A stretch of 64,000 nucleotides of DNA from Epiperipatus broadwayi (GCA_028023455.1 JAQFVV010006221.1:7917011-7981010), one strand, 5' to 3'; positions 13,381 to 25,630 are shown, numbered from the stretch's first letter. Numbers and translations are program-made. The notes: a model not told the origin generated them from the letters alone.

Positions 13381-16140
13381 CAACTAGCTCTTTGGGTAAC
13401 TATCAAAATTAGCATATCATCCAGAGTGTTTTCTTTCAATTGATACATGATTTGGCATCCATATCATAGTAATCTATTTTTGTCACCATTATTTTACATT
13501 AGCATATCACTAGTGCAGTCTATCTGAAGATTTTGAAATATGTTTAACAAGCAAAAACAAAATGATGATATTCTTTAATAACATCCTTCAAAAAAACTTT
13601 AATGCTTTTCTCTATAAATAATAGTTCAATATTTTTAGAATACAAATAGTTCTTAATGCAAACAGCAGTCCTATATCATATTATTTAGGTTATTAGAGTG
13701 TTCTCATTATTTAATCTGTTGTATATATTGAACCGGGTGGGATTGTAGATCAATTAGGAAACTAAATCTAGCATGAACTTTTAACTCTTTAATAGAATCT
13801 AAACTTGTGAAAGCAAAATTATAAGACTTACTTTTATACATACAAAATATGATACAATTATTATTATAAAATTATACATTCGATCGACACCAATGCAATT
13901 TAAGTATTGCTCCACTGGTCCCTTAGGCAAAGAATAATAATACCCGGAGGATACCTGTAACCAAGCTGGAGCTATATATACGATATATATGATATATATA
14001 TAACTATGACTACATTTCAAGAGCACAGATATTCTCAGCTGCAAAATTCAACACCTATCATTCAAAGCACTTTTTTTGTTTCAGAGTAAATTCCAGGTGC
14101 CAGTTAATTACAAAAGCAACTAACATGCCCTGAATGATGGCAACCTAATTCAGAACCTAAGAAATCCCAACTAGCTCAGTCAGAAGGGATAATATAATAC
14201 ATTACTGCTTTAAGTAGTGGCAAGAGAATTGACCAACAAAATATTAAGTTTAAAGATAATTTATTTTAACGAAATGTTTATTATTATAATTTGGAAATTA
14301 CTATTATAAACTCTTAATTAACTTAAACAATGATTTTACATAACTATACACATTCTTAATAAATCACACAACAGGATATAATATGACAAAGAAAATTAAA
14401 TAAACAAAAAAACATTTAAAACACGCACATCAATTGTTCATTTTATGCATGCTATAGAGTTCATTTGTTTTACTGACTCTGAAGGCTTTAAGGATTGTGA
14501 TGGCTACATTAATATCAGAAATGGAATAAAAAAATGTTATCTATTACTTGATAAGATTTTGAATGTTGAATTCTTGCTGTTTGCTGCTTCATGTGAGTTT
14601 TTACCAACTGGTTGGATTTGAGGTTTCTGTAGAGGTTCCTATGATTGCTATTTCATGATACTTTTATTCAGGACAGTTAGATATTTCTGGTGGTTTCAAA
14701 TTATTAGGCAGGCATTACTTTTATAACGCAGGTTGCTGATGTTCCATCAGACTGAAACTGGAATTTGGCTGTATGCTTCCGATCACTGCTAACACTGCAT
14801 TGTCTTTAGTTAATAAAAAACACTGACTCTGAATATGTGACAAAACTGATTGTGAAACAACTTGACTGATGAAAAACTAACTATTTATGTGATGACCTGT
14901 TATCATTTTTTAAATTAGTTTCCATACCTGTCAGCTATATCCCTCGTTGAAATTCATCCACTGCTTCTGATTAAATTTTTGATAAGATTTTAATTGATTG
15001 TTTACAGATTCTTTAATTAGTAGACATGCTAATCCCTGTTGTTTAGGGATTTTAATTAGCAGCCATTGCTAATTCTGTTTTTATATAACTTATGAGTGTA
15101 TGCAATCCTTGAGGGAAATTCCAATTATACACTTTCATTCGTTTTTTAATATTTAACTTTCATATTCCATTTTATTAACACGCACATATTTTACAATTCT
15201 TTTATGTTTACATCTCATCACTATTAATGGACATATATATTTTATTTCTTTTAAATAATGGGAAGAGATCTTTTTTTTCTTTAAATTAAATGAAAAGAGA
15301 TATTTTTGATTTTATTTAAAAGATTTATTTTTAAACAGCTATAGCTTTATCTTTTAATTACTTAAAGTTCAACTACTTTTAACTTTTCTAAGTTAAATTC
15401 TCTACCCCTTCTTATTAATTAATTGTAACTTTATTACTGATAAATGATGTTTATATGAATAACTCTTTAAACTTGTTTAGATTTTTATTATTTTTCTAAT
15501 GAGATACTTTAATTCAATTATATACAAACAGCTTAGTGATTCCATCATTTATTAATCAATTCTTAAAATTTTTGCATCATTTAAGAAAATTTTACTTTTA
15601 ATAATTGTGACCAACAATTTCACATGGAGCGCTCTTCAGTAGTGGTACAATATATATTGTAAGTAAATAATATTTTAATAATAGAATGAAAGAGTTTAAT
15701 TAAAGAAAGAGAAAATTCTGTATTATCTATTTTTTTTAAAATAATGGTAATAAAATTTTAAATTTAACTAAGATACATAAAGACTATACAATAATAAATA
15801 ATTCTAATATCAACAACAAAGTAAGTACTATAATATTTAATATTAATATGAAAGTTACACAAACATATATTTCTTGGCCTCAGTATTCTTCTTGACTGTT
15901 CTGGAGAAAATATCATTTCACATAATGCAGTGATGAAACTAATTACTATTATCATCACCATTACTAAAGATTTTTAAAGAAATTTCATTTATGGAATACC
16001 TTCTTTTTAAGTATATTTGTACTAAATACCATATGTAGCTATTATTAAAGCTTCAAAATGATATGTAAAAAAATTATTTATTAATTTATCATTGAGATTA
16101 CAAAAATAATCACTGTCATTAACTAAGGTCACTCATATTT
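13381..16140. other. AT-rich region, no gene recognised
   Basis: Only short chance ORFs are present (13799-14044 and 15764-15961, both minus), with no recognisable domains. A short segment at 15665-15730 resembles 180-230 and 16530-16600. No RNA gene or element ends are seen. Confidence 0.5.
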
Positions 16141-16213
16141 TTTTAATCAAATTAAGTAAAAAAAAAGTGTAATAATTCTATTTACCCAAAAATTCCATTT
16201 TATGTTACACTAT

Positions 16214-16412
16214 TACACTTAAACAAGGCAAAACTCTCTCCATACAGTAATGCCACCCTGTGCCAATCAGAGTAATCAATGGATGCCAGAAGTCTTGGGC
16301 ATAAAATCCCATCTAGTGCCTACTCATTCAATATCCCCAGACTAGTTTCTGGCTTGTGGCCTTCATCAGTGAGGAGCCTTGGATCTAAAAGCATTGCACT
16401 TAGATTTTAGGA
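16214..16412 (-). mobile_element. Family A hammerhead repeat, truncated copy
   Basis: A 199 bp insertion flanked by TTACACTAT at 16205-16213 and 16413-16421. The paralogous empty site (71-79) has a single copy, which proves insertion. Read on the minus strand it holds the end part of the family A unit, including the complete hammerhead motif, and finishes near GCCTTGTTT. Confidence 0.85.
16326..16384 (-). ncRNA. Hammerhead ribozyme motif (family A), core intact
   Basis: On the minus strand: CTGATGA, stem II GGC-CACAA-GCC, GAAA, the palindrome ACTAGT overlapping the cleavage triplet GTC, and stem I (TCCTCA pairing with TGGGGA, plus an outer ATCCAA helix with one mismatch). The predicted cut follows GTC. 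The first stem II position is an A/A mismatch, which could reduce activity. Confidence 0.65.
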
Positions 16413-16421
16413 TTACACTAT

Positions 16422-19400
16422 GTATCTAAGTCAAATATCTTAGGGCCATGCATTTTAATCTAAATATTTTCCATCCAGACATTATCAGGTCACACTTTTG
16501 AGGCAGCAAAAACTATAATTAATTAAATATAATGATATTATAATAAAAGGATAAAAGAATGTATTACAGAAAGACAAAATCCTATATTATCCACAGTAAG
16601 GTAGATATTAAAAGAAACTTCCTTAGGAATCCCTTTTAGTATAAGAATCTTTAACAATATTTAAAAAAAAATACACTGATATGCATATTTATATCTAAGA
16701 TTAGCAATATTAATATTCCAGGGTTGATTTTTCTACTACTACATCCAAAGTTGTATGTTAAACATTAATGAATCAATTCACTATACTTACATAATTTCCA
16801 AGGTTACCAAATAGATTATAAATTTTTATGTTGCATTAATTAAAGTGAACAATTGTCTCGGAGTTTTAACAATATATAATAAATATTGTTCTTAAAAATC
16901 ATTGACCTCAAAAATTATGAAAATGATTTATTATTGATATGACCAAATAGCAATGGGATTTTATTGTATCTATTCATATTTGAAATAAATAAAATATTAT
17001 GATGGAAATGGTGCAAATGACTAAAATGAAGAATATTTTTTTTAATCAACATGTAATAAATTATAAGATCATGCACTATATTTTATTTATTTAAAACATG
17101 TAGATGATGAGCCTTAATTAATTAATGACAAATGAATCAGATAATTAACAAGTATAAAATTAATTTTATTAACAATACATTTATATAAATATATAAAATA
17201 TATATGTACAATAAGTTCTCTAAAAGATGATAAATAATATTGTAATAGCATACTTAATAAATTCTTGCCACTTTACTGATAAGTACCTGTATATAGATAT
17301 ATAGGAAGATGATACTATAATAAGAACATTCCATTGTAGCCTTTAACTTAAAGACTTAAATATTAACAATAAGCAAAGTATTAGAATGTTTTATTGTATC
17401 TTTAATTAAAATAATAGTAACCTTTTCTTATAGGTATTGGACTCATAAACTAAATCCTTTTATATCTTATTCTTATAAAAATACAATTTTAACTTGACCT
17501 GATTAATCTAGGTGCTGGTAACATTACATAATACACTTATCAAGCTTATTGATTAAAATTATAATAAAGTATTGTTATGAACTTTGCCTCAACTAAGCAA
17601 TAAGATTAATATGGTTATCAATGCCACAAGTATAAATGAAATATATATAATCTTGTACAAATAACTTTTTAGTTAAAAAAATAAGGACAATTTCAATAAA
17701 TTTTCAGTTATATGCTCTAGATAACTTTATTGTATAAAACATGAATTTACATCCAGAGATCAATAAAACATATAAAATAATAACATAGAAATAAAACAAA
17801 CTCCTTCTTTTTAAAACTTGCTTTTTATATGACTACAATGATGATAAAGAAATCCAACAGTTTGACTATTTCATATAGTCTTTTTCAAGATACACTAAAA
17901 TAAAAAAAATTATAATAATAAATATCACATATTCCAAAATATATATATATAAATAAAAGTAAAAAAAAAAAAATATTAAATTAAAAATTACAAAATATAT
18001 TCATAACCAAAAATTTACCTTATCTCCCACTCTCCTTTTCTATTACAATCACAACCTAAACACAAACATTTTATATTATTCCATTTTTTTTCCTTTCCTT
18101 ATATTATTTTGGCCATAAATGATGTTAATTAATGTTAAAGACTAGTCTAACAGATCTCCAAGATACAAACAAATTACTAACACACATTTATACCAAATTA
18201 TACTCATAAATATAATATTACCTGCACCTTTGTTATCATATCTTTCTTCTTTGAGGATTTTTATAGAAAAATAAAACTTTAAAGATTATAAAATTAAACA
18301 AACTCAGTAACTATATTATATCCTTAAAATTATAATCCTTAGTCTTTAAAAGTGTCCAAGAAATAATTGTCCAGGTGCATCATAATTTTAAAATCATTGG
18401 TATTTTAGGGTTGAAAAAATTAAGTTTACAAACATTTAATCCTTATAGAAAATGTTTAGGAAAGAAGCTGAGTTTGTAAGTACAAATCCACTTATAGTCA
18501 ATTTCCGAAATTCAATTTGACAAGTTTATACTTATTTGTTTTATATTCCTTAGATAGCAAATGCAGGAATTAATGCTTTAAGGTATAGATTTTGTCATTT
18601 ATAAAATCTCTAAGCATATTTCTAAAGATAAAATATTGATGAATATAAATCTGTTTATTAACAGTCATTTTTGTAATAATTATCTATAATTTTAGATTAT
18701 TTTGGTTATTGTAGTATTAAGAAGTATTTAATCTGGTGGATGCATTCGTTTTAAATTAATATCCAGTAATTTTTGTAAATATAATGTAAACCAATTCATT
18801 AATTCAATAACCTACATTAGCTTCATAGTACTAATCTGAAGCTTTCTGTTGTCATCATAAATATAAATTACAAGCAAGTAATTTCTGGTTTAAAAAAAGA
18901 CATGTAAATAATGCAGTTCAAATGAAAATGCAGCATTCTATGAAGCAATTTTAAAGGTTCTCATAATTAAAATTCAATTATTTGGTTTTCATTCCTTTTA
19001 AATTGATTATTGAATGATATACATTGTTAGACATTCAGTTTCTCCATTCAGGACAAATAAGAGGAACATTTGCCATTAAAGAGGCAAATGTTTAGTTGGT
19101 TATCTATTCAAACATCATTTTTAGGCAGGATGCCAAAATGGCTAATTTGAAATTTGAATTCTATGCAGTCTTTCTGCACACAATTTAGTAAAAACTAAAT
19201 CATTTTTAACATGTAGTTTTATTTATAGGTGCCTGTCACATGGTTGGTGAGATCATAGTTTTTTTTTACCCAAAATCCATCACTTTTTGGGATTTTTTTG
19301 GGAATATTCTATCACTGTTACTTAGAAATGGTAGAAAGCAGATGAGATTTGAAAAATTTCTAAGTCTATTGTATTAAAATTTGTAATGACTTCACTTTTT

Positions 19401-19830
19401 TAATATTTTTAGACAAATATTATTTCAAAATATTAAATACCAGATTACTTAATATGATTAAAATAAATATACATTACTATTTTATAAAATAAATTACTTA
19501 TGTTATTGATATATTAAATTAAATGATTTTTTTATTTCTTTTTATTTTATTTTCTTTTCTTTAAAATTCCCTTACACTTAATAATAAATCCAATTAATAC
19601 TCTAATAATGGATTTATTAAAACACTTTATGATGATACCCTTTGATTCAACCACATAGAGCATTCATGAACACTCACATGTTTGAATCTTTTGCTAAAAA
19701 CTTATATTGTTATTGAGTGTAGTTTAAATCTTCTATCTGAAATAATAAAATTACTCCTATAATAAAATATTTTTAAATATTTTATTTCTGTTGTAGTTAA
19801 TGTTGTATCTTTTTATTATTATTATTATTT
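16422..19830. repeat. Duplicated block, copy 2, left and middle
   Basis: Counterpart of 80-866 and 7750-9530. It lacks the hAT insertion (empty site 17218-17225). It carries one extra internal segment at 17617-18418. No gene is visible. Confidence 0.8.
17617..18418. other. Insertion in copy 2 with Penelope-type hammerhead fossil
   Basis: Absent from the equivalent place in copy 1 (about 8160). It has no ORF. On the minus strand around 17853-17890 there is TTGAAAAAGACTA, then TAGTCAAACTGTTGG. This resembles the stem II-GAAAC-GTTGG part of hammerheads known from Penelope-like element termini, with core bases lost. Element ends were not found. Confidence 0.35.
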
Positions 19831-20379
19831 TTTAAATTAGAATTTATTAATCTATTGGATATACAAGACAAATACAATGTATTTTCATGGTGATTAAGCA
19901 TTGCTATCTATGGTTTATCTTGTGTTTAAACCTCCAGTGATATCTATTTGAGTTTTGACTGCAAGGGTTTGTTCGTAATTGAGAGTTCTTGGATTTTTTA
20001 AGGGTGGAATATTCAGAATTTAGGCAACTGATAAATTACCCAAGTGTCTTTAATTATTCCCATAGAGGATATTATTCAGTCTCTTATCTTAATTTTTTTA
20101 TGATCTTGCAGAATGTAGAGATTAAATGACAGTTATTATTTTGAAGATTGATTGACATCGTAAGGACATAATATTAGTTTTCCAATGTGATTGCTGATCT
20201 ACATAGAGTGGTGTATAAATTAAAATAGCATATTTAACCTCATCCATCACGTTACATTACCCTGATAATTTATGAAAACCGAAGCCTTAATGCATGAGGT
20301 GCTTAACTATTGTTAAAAGTCAAATGTGAAAATTAGCGATGATTTGTGAAGCTCTGCACTGCTATTAAAATGACATTGT
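19831..20379. other. Unassigned AT-rich segment
   Basis: Within copy 2 the block alignment fades here. No ORF or element terminus is recognised. Confidence 0.4.
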
Positions 20380-21190
20380 GAAAAACTCTGTAAGAGATTC
20401 GATGTAGAATGTATGAGTAAAAGTCAGAGCAACACTTGAAATCAAATGTTCAAATATAGTCCATTAACATTCACTGTTGAGCAAATAATTAATTAATTTA
20501 TTAAATAAAATCTATGGCTTACAACACGCTATGTATAATGTTATTACTGCTAATAAATTGAACGAGATATCCAATTCGGGTAACGATCCTCACAGGACAC
20601 TCCTTCCAGCTCCATCCCACATAGGGACTAGGATTTAGGGCCCTAAGGACTTTCCCCACAACCAGACTCTCTTGCTCAGTCAGCAAAGTTGAGTTAAATC
20701 TAAATTTTCCTTTAAAATCAAATTTTCCAATAGACTTCTCCAGAAACTTACTTGTTAAATTTAGCACTAATTTTGATGTTGAGCATTTTAAATAGAACGA
20801 CTTTTTGAGAGATAATTTAAAAGATCCGATACAGGATGTATGGGTGAAAGTTAATCACCGTTGGCCAAAGTATTCTTAAATTAGGTAAAATCTCTGGTTT
20901 ATAATGGAAGTAAACAAGCTGCCATGAATAATGTTATTCTTGCTAACAAATGAATGAGCTATCCAATTTTTGTTAACAATCCCCACAGTGCGTTCCTCCC
21001 AGCTCTGCCTCATAAAATAACTAGGATTTATCCCCCCAGAGACCCTCCCAACAATCAGACACTCTCGTTTAGTCAGCAAAGTTGAGTTAATCAAAATACT
21101 TTTTGAAAATTAAATTTTTCCATAGAATTTTCTAGAAACTTGAATGACTGCCATTTGCTTCTAACAGTGTTTAAAGAAAGTTGTTATCAT
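20380..21190 (-). repeat. Tandem pair of ~420 bp GC-richer units
   Basis: Two diverged head-to-tail units. The motif near 20393 (GATTCGATGTAGAATGTATG) recurs near 20822 as GATCCGATACAGGATGTATG, and CAGTCAGCAAAGTTGAGTTA recurs from 20677 at about 21071. Each unit holds a related minus-strand ORF (20519-20767 and 20876-21094) sharing NSTLLT, a VG-V-NPS region, W-W-E and NNIIH. They are more GC-rich than their surroundings. The family is unknown: either a repeated non-coding unit with chance ORFs or a decayed repeated coding sequence. Confidence 0.5.
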
Positions 21191-21430
21191 TTTTAGTTGT
21201 TATCAGTTGGTGCCATAATTCTTGTGTGAGAAGAGACCTAGGAGATAACTCTTGTCAATTGGAATCAGTTTAGGGAAATATCATTCCCCAAACTACAACT
21301 AAGGTAACTAAAACAGGGAACCAGTAACACGTGATGTGATGTACTTAGCTTCTTCTTAAATGAAGTCAAGAATCTCTCAGCAATTATACCAAGAAAAACT
21401 TGTTAGCTACTTCATTTTACATTCCCCATT

Positions 21431-22284
21431 CTACGTTTTCCTATATTCTGCTCCATCCCATTTCCACAACATAATCTTTGTCAACTCTACAGCCTTTATA
21501 TCTAAATCCCCATTATCTTTTTTCAAACCCAACATAAAAACCAAAAATCTACTTTCTGTATAATTCCTTTTTTCATATTTATTTTTCCATAACTTCATTA
21601 TATGTATCCTTTTTGTTTCAAGCATTTACATTCAATTAACAAATGTCTAATATTTTCTATTCCTCCCTTACATAATTTACAGACTAAATCACCCATATTT
21701 TCCCATTTACATGTATATTCTCTTGTTGCTAAAGATCCTGTTTGAGTCTTAAACAATAAACTACTTTCCTTACTATTATCATAAATTAACTCACGGGTAA
21801 TGTTCTGTTTATTTCTATATATTAAACTCTTTTTACTTTCCATACTAGTTCTCCGTCCCTCCAACTTCCTATTCTTTATTAATAAATCTATTCTTTTATC
21901 CCATTCCTTACCACTATAACATTCAACAATCCTCCTAACCCAATCATCCCATCTTTTGTACAAATAGACAGCTATAAATTCTTTATCCAAATCTTTTGAA
22001 TACTGTATTACCTTTCTCACCCATCTTGTTGCCTGCCCTTTACTCATAACCCAATTAAATATTATTTTAGCTATTCTTTTATTATCTATAAACTGCAATC
22101 TATGAAACATTTTCATTTTACTTTTTGCATCTCTCATATGAAAACTTGACCATCCCATTTCTCCTTGAATTGCCTCCCTTGCTGTCCATACATCTGCATC
22201 CAAGGTATGTCTTCCTACTTCCCTTTGAACTTTTTCTAAGTAAAAAAAAAAGTTCAAAGGGACTATATTATACCATTTTTTCAA
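21431..22284 (-). pseudogene. LINE C-terminal fragment (zinc-finger tail of non-LTR RT)
   Basis: An open frame at 21598-22284 continues, after a frameshift near 21600, into 21431-21625. The protein has tryptophan/arginine-rich motifs and ends in C-X2-C, then H-X4-C (CKLCKGGIENIRHLLIEC). This is the Cys/His motif typical of the C-terminus of apurinic-endonuclease LINE ORF2 proteins. The RT domain itself is missing, so it is truncated on the N-terminal side. A second, more decayed copy of the same family lies at 34500-35338. It sits inside the part of copy 2 absent from copy 1. Confidence 0.7.
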
Positions 22285-22486
22285 ACTTAACTTTTATTTG
22301 TATGTGTATCTTTTTCAACGCAATTTCAATCACAATAAAACTTGATACATATAATTTTTAAGACAATGTGTATTTATAAACTCTGCATAGGAAGACATCT
22401 TGGATAATTTTAATAATTTGCTCCACTGAATAAAAGAATCAATTATATTAATATCACTTCCAATCATTTTATTTACAACAATATTA
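22270..22486. repeat. Duplicated block, copy 2, short conserved segment
   Basis: Matches 9735-9817 joined to 10891-11025. It contains the unoccupied site (22350-22353) of the 1.07 kb TIR element. Confidence 0.8.
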
Positions 22487-22925
22487 TGTATGTATAAATG
22501 GATTATTCTCCTTGTACATGAGGGGTCAGAATGACTAATATGTCAACATGGGTAGGATGACAACCTTGGCATTAACAAAGGCGTTGAACATTCCATCATC
22601 AGATTTTCAATGAAATGGAAGGCTAAAGAGTTGTGAGTTGGAATAATTTGAAGCCTGTCCATTAAAGTATAAAGATTGGCTATCTTAATATAAAGCTGAG
22701 AACTGATTATATATATGTGTGAGGATAGTAATCTAGACCAACTGATGATTTCTGGTTTAGCATGAAATATGTATATTGGTGAATATTTATCTTTTCAACA
22801 TGTGTGTTATCAGGTGGGTCAGCAATATGAGATGGCACTGAGAGTGGTGGGTCGTGTGAAAGTCTGAGTTTGAACACCGCATATATTACATATATAAATG
22901 CAGGTTATAGCCTGTACAATGTATT
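22487..22925 (+). mobile_element. Family B hammerhead element
   Basis: A 439 bp insertion absent from copy 1 (compare about 11010-11040). It is flanked by AACAATATTA and AACAATAATA (22477-22486, 22926-22935). It carries a hammerhead at 22730-22784 and ends with TGTACAATGTATT. It is homologous to both arms of 29719-30450. No protein is encoded. Confidence 0.8.
22730..22784 (+). ncRNA. Hammerhead ribozyme motif (family B)
   Basis: ACCAA, CTGATGA, a stem II around loop GGTTT (one internal mismatch in this copy), GAAA, a tiny stem III ATA-TG-TAT, cleavage base A at 22775, then TTGGT pairing back to ACCAA. The outer helix is AATC with GAAT, one mismatch. All conserved core bases are present. Confidence 0.65.
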
Positions 22926-22935
22926 AACAATAATA

Positions 22936-23465
22936 ACAGCAATAATTAATAATTGATAATATAACAATTTTTTTTAGAATTTATGATTTTGTCTAGTAAT
23001 TTAGACATTAAAAATGTTATTTCTATATATATTGATTAAAGTTTTTATATCCTAAATTAATTTCTTTTATTTGTTAATAATAATAAAAAACTGAAAAAAA
23101 TTAGAAATTTGAAACAAAAAATGAGCTCAGTAATAAAACTTTAAGAAAAAAAATGTTTTCTGTTCTATTTTAAATTAATGTATTCTTACTTTTGTTTATA
23201 AATATATATTAGATTAAATTCTTAATAGCAGACAGTGTTTTTATATAAAATAAACCCTAATTAAATTTTTTTTTTTTAATTTAACAAATGCAATATAAAG
23301 TTAATAAAAATTAAACATAAAATTATAAATCCTTTTTGATATAAAAATTATACTTATGAAACTGAGAATTTCTTGAAAATAAAGTTAAACATATTCAAAC
23401 AAAGAGTATAAATTATATTTAACTAAACTATAATATCAATTGCCATTTAGAATAGCATATAAAAT
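22936..23465. repeat. Duplicated block, copy 2, right part
   Basis: Aligns with 11040-11530 and is AT-rich without genes. The alignment breaks at about 23465 and resumes for a short stretch at 25545-25620. Confidence 0.7.
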
Positions 23466-23740
23466 GGTTCTTACACATTAGTCCTACAATGTAGAGGAGA
23501 TGATACATCTTTTCACATCCACGATAAATATGTAACCTTGTGATTATGTCAAATAAACCCTGTAAACTCAATCCAATAACATGTTTTTTAAATATCACAT
23601 GATCACCATTTCTTATGCTAGCACATTACTGTTATTAAAACAGGCAAAACTCTCCATACAGTAGTGCCACTCAGTGCCAACCAGAGTAATCAATGGATGC
23701 CAGAAGGCTTGTGCATAAAATCCCTATCTAGTTCCTATTC

Positions 23741-23799
23741 ATCCAATATCCCCAGACTAGTTTCTGGCTTGTGGCCTTCGTCAGTGAGAAGCTTTGAAT
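23741..23799 (-). ncRNA. Hammerhead ribozyme motif (family A), core intact
   Basis: Minus strand CTGACGA, GGC-CACAA-GCC, GAAA, ACTAGT, GTC. Stem I pairs TTCTCA with TGGGGA using two G-T wobbles. Confidence 0.65.
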
Positions 23800-23991
23800 C
23801 TGACAACACTGCATCTAGATCTTAGGATCTAATGCAACCCTCCAGCATCCACCTATATAAGCTATTGAGCTTAGATTGAAAATGTTATTGTGTTTTCAAT
23901 TTTATTCTCATAATTTTGTAGTTAAGTAGAGATAAAAGATGGCTGATGGAGGGTTGCATTAGATCCTAAGATCTAGGTGCAGTGCTCTATG

Positions 23992-24050
23992 ATCCAAAGC
24001 TCTTCACTGATGGATACCACAAGCTAGAATCTAGTCTGGGGATATTGGAT
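23992..24050 (+). ncRNA. Hammerhead motif (family A), inactivated
   Basis: The core is altered: CTGATGG in place of CTGATGA and GAAT in place of GAAA. Stem I and the ACTAG-like site remain recognisable. Confidence 0.55.
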
Positions 24051-24339
24051 GAGTAAGCACTAAATAGGGATTTTATGCACAAGCCATCCAACATCCATTG
24101 ATTACTCTAGTTGGCACTGAATACTACTGTATGGAGAGTTTTGCTTGTTTTAATAATGTATTTTTTTGTGATAATTTTGCATTCTTACTTATTGTCTAGA
24201 TTTCATTCTGACAAGATCCTTAGTTTTGTGAATTGCATTTTTTTGACTATTTTTTTACTTCATTTGTATTTGTAGTTTTGATTCATTGATTTGAAATAAA
24301 TGCTGTTTCATATTTTCAAGAAAATGTAAAATTGGAGAC

Positions 24340-24625
24340 ACTAACAAAATCATCAAAATTGACAAGAACCTTTTCACAAAAAGAAAAAAAACCAAGGTGG
24401 ACCAATTGTTCTTGAACAGTGGGTGTTTGGTGGTTTGTGCAGGGAGACTGATGAGTGTTTTATCATGATAATTAATGATAGAACAGTGGCAACTCTCATG
24501 GAAGCCATCAAACAATATGTGGAAGAGGGATCATTGTTTTATTCCAACGGTTGGAAGACCAATAAAAATGCTGAATTACGAAATACCAGTTATGATCATT
24601 TTTGTGTTAAGTAAGGATGCCTTTT
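24340..24625 (+). pseudogene. Merlin/IS1595-type DDE transposase fragment
   Basis: The reading begins IDKNLFTKRK, resembling the first-catalytic-Asp region of Merlin (IS1016/ISXO2-like) transposases. After a frameshift near 24385 it continues WVFGGLCRETDECF, NDRT, an EAIKQYVEEGS stretch and SNGWK, then YDHFCVK (24423-24614). In family members the SNGWK block is normally SDGW, so the second catalytic Asp has become Asn. Only the central catalytic part, about 90 residues, is present. No terminal inverted repeats were found. The copy is dead. Confidence 0.7.
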
Positions 24626-24779
24626 GGGAAAAATACAAATTTTAATTTTAGTTTCCATTTTTAGAAAAATATCTATCCACTTAGAATAAAGTAGAACAGA
24701 CAAATTGATTGTTTTATTGTAACATTTCCCTTTATATATATTACATGGTGAGTACCTTATGTCTATATTTTAGTATTTA

Positions 24780-25210
24780 CTTTTGTAATATTTTACAATA
24801 TTTTGTAATATAATGATTGTTTTGTCCATGTTTAAAGTAACATTTGGAAATTGCATAATGATGTGGCATATTTTAGATTTTTTTAAGCCAATTCAATATT
24901 TTCAGTATTGTTAAAAATGTACTTTTTAAGGATTGATTTTTGGATGATATTCACATTTTATTATTGTTAGAAATTAATATTCTGGGTCATATTTTATATT
25001 CTTTGTGTGAAACTCATATTTTTAATATTGTTAAAAATGTACTTTTTTTTTTTAAAGTGTCATAGCATCGGCCAGGACACGAACCCACAACCTGGGCTGC
25101 CTGCAAGTGCAAGGCAGTCACGCTGACCTCTCGACCTTTGTATTTTTTGTCTGAAAGTCATATTTTTTATTGTTAGAAATTAATATTTTAGTATTGTTAG
25201 ATTTAATCTG
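24780..25210. repeat. Local imperfect repeats
   Basis: Phrases such as ATTGTTAAAAATGTACTTTT and TATTGTTAGAAATTAATATT recur several times, indicating a decayed tandem array. A mini-SINE (25050-25140) is embedded in it. Confidence 0.5.
25050..25140 (-). mobile_element. tRNA-derived mini-SINE
   Basis: On the minus strand: GGTCGAGAGGTCAGCG (box A-like), then GGGTTCGTGTCC (box B-like), then CCGATGC and an A-rich tail. It is the same family as 48186-48290 and 59851-59953. The 5' acceptor-like bases are missing here. Confidence 0.7.
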
Positions 25211-25630
25211 GTGCAATTTCTGTCATGTATTAGAACTGGTATGCATTTTCACATACGTATTCCGACTGCTGATAACTTTGTAAATCTTGCAAAAAAATAT
25301 CACCATGTGGATCATTTTAACAAATTTATCATTTTAACTTTGTACAAGATCCAAGTATACACATTATTTGGTCAGATTACAAGTTTAGAAAGTTATTGTT
25401 AAATTGATACAAATGTGAAAGGTATAGCAGATCTAATACATGTTGCAAGACTAATACATAAGTACCAAAAAAAAACACGTTGGGATGTTGATAGTTTTTA
25501 GTTGATACTATAAATGGGAGAATAAAAATATAAATAAAGCAAAAGCAATATAAGTCAATAATATCTTAGTTAAAATTTGAATAAGGTCTTTTACAAAAAA
25601 AGGATACTGTTGTCAAAATATACACAGAAG

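Larger units (their letters stand above)
23590..24155. mobile_element. Family A divergent dimer
   Basis: The left arm is on the minus strand (about 23590-23860) and the right arm on the plus strand (about 23860-24155). They meet at their 5' sides, so both outer ends are 3' ends. The left arm keeps the extension ending in the complement of CATGTGAT; the right arm stops after GCTTGTTTTAA. A target duplication was not clear. Confidence 0.75.

Noticed and set aside
13799-14044. 81-codon minus-strand ORF as a gene
   Set aside because: Low-complexity I/Y/V-rich translation driven by TA repeats, with no domain and no supporting signals.
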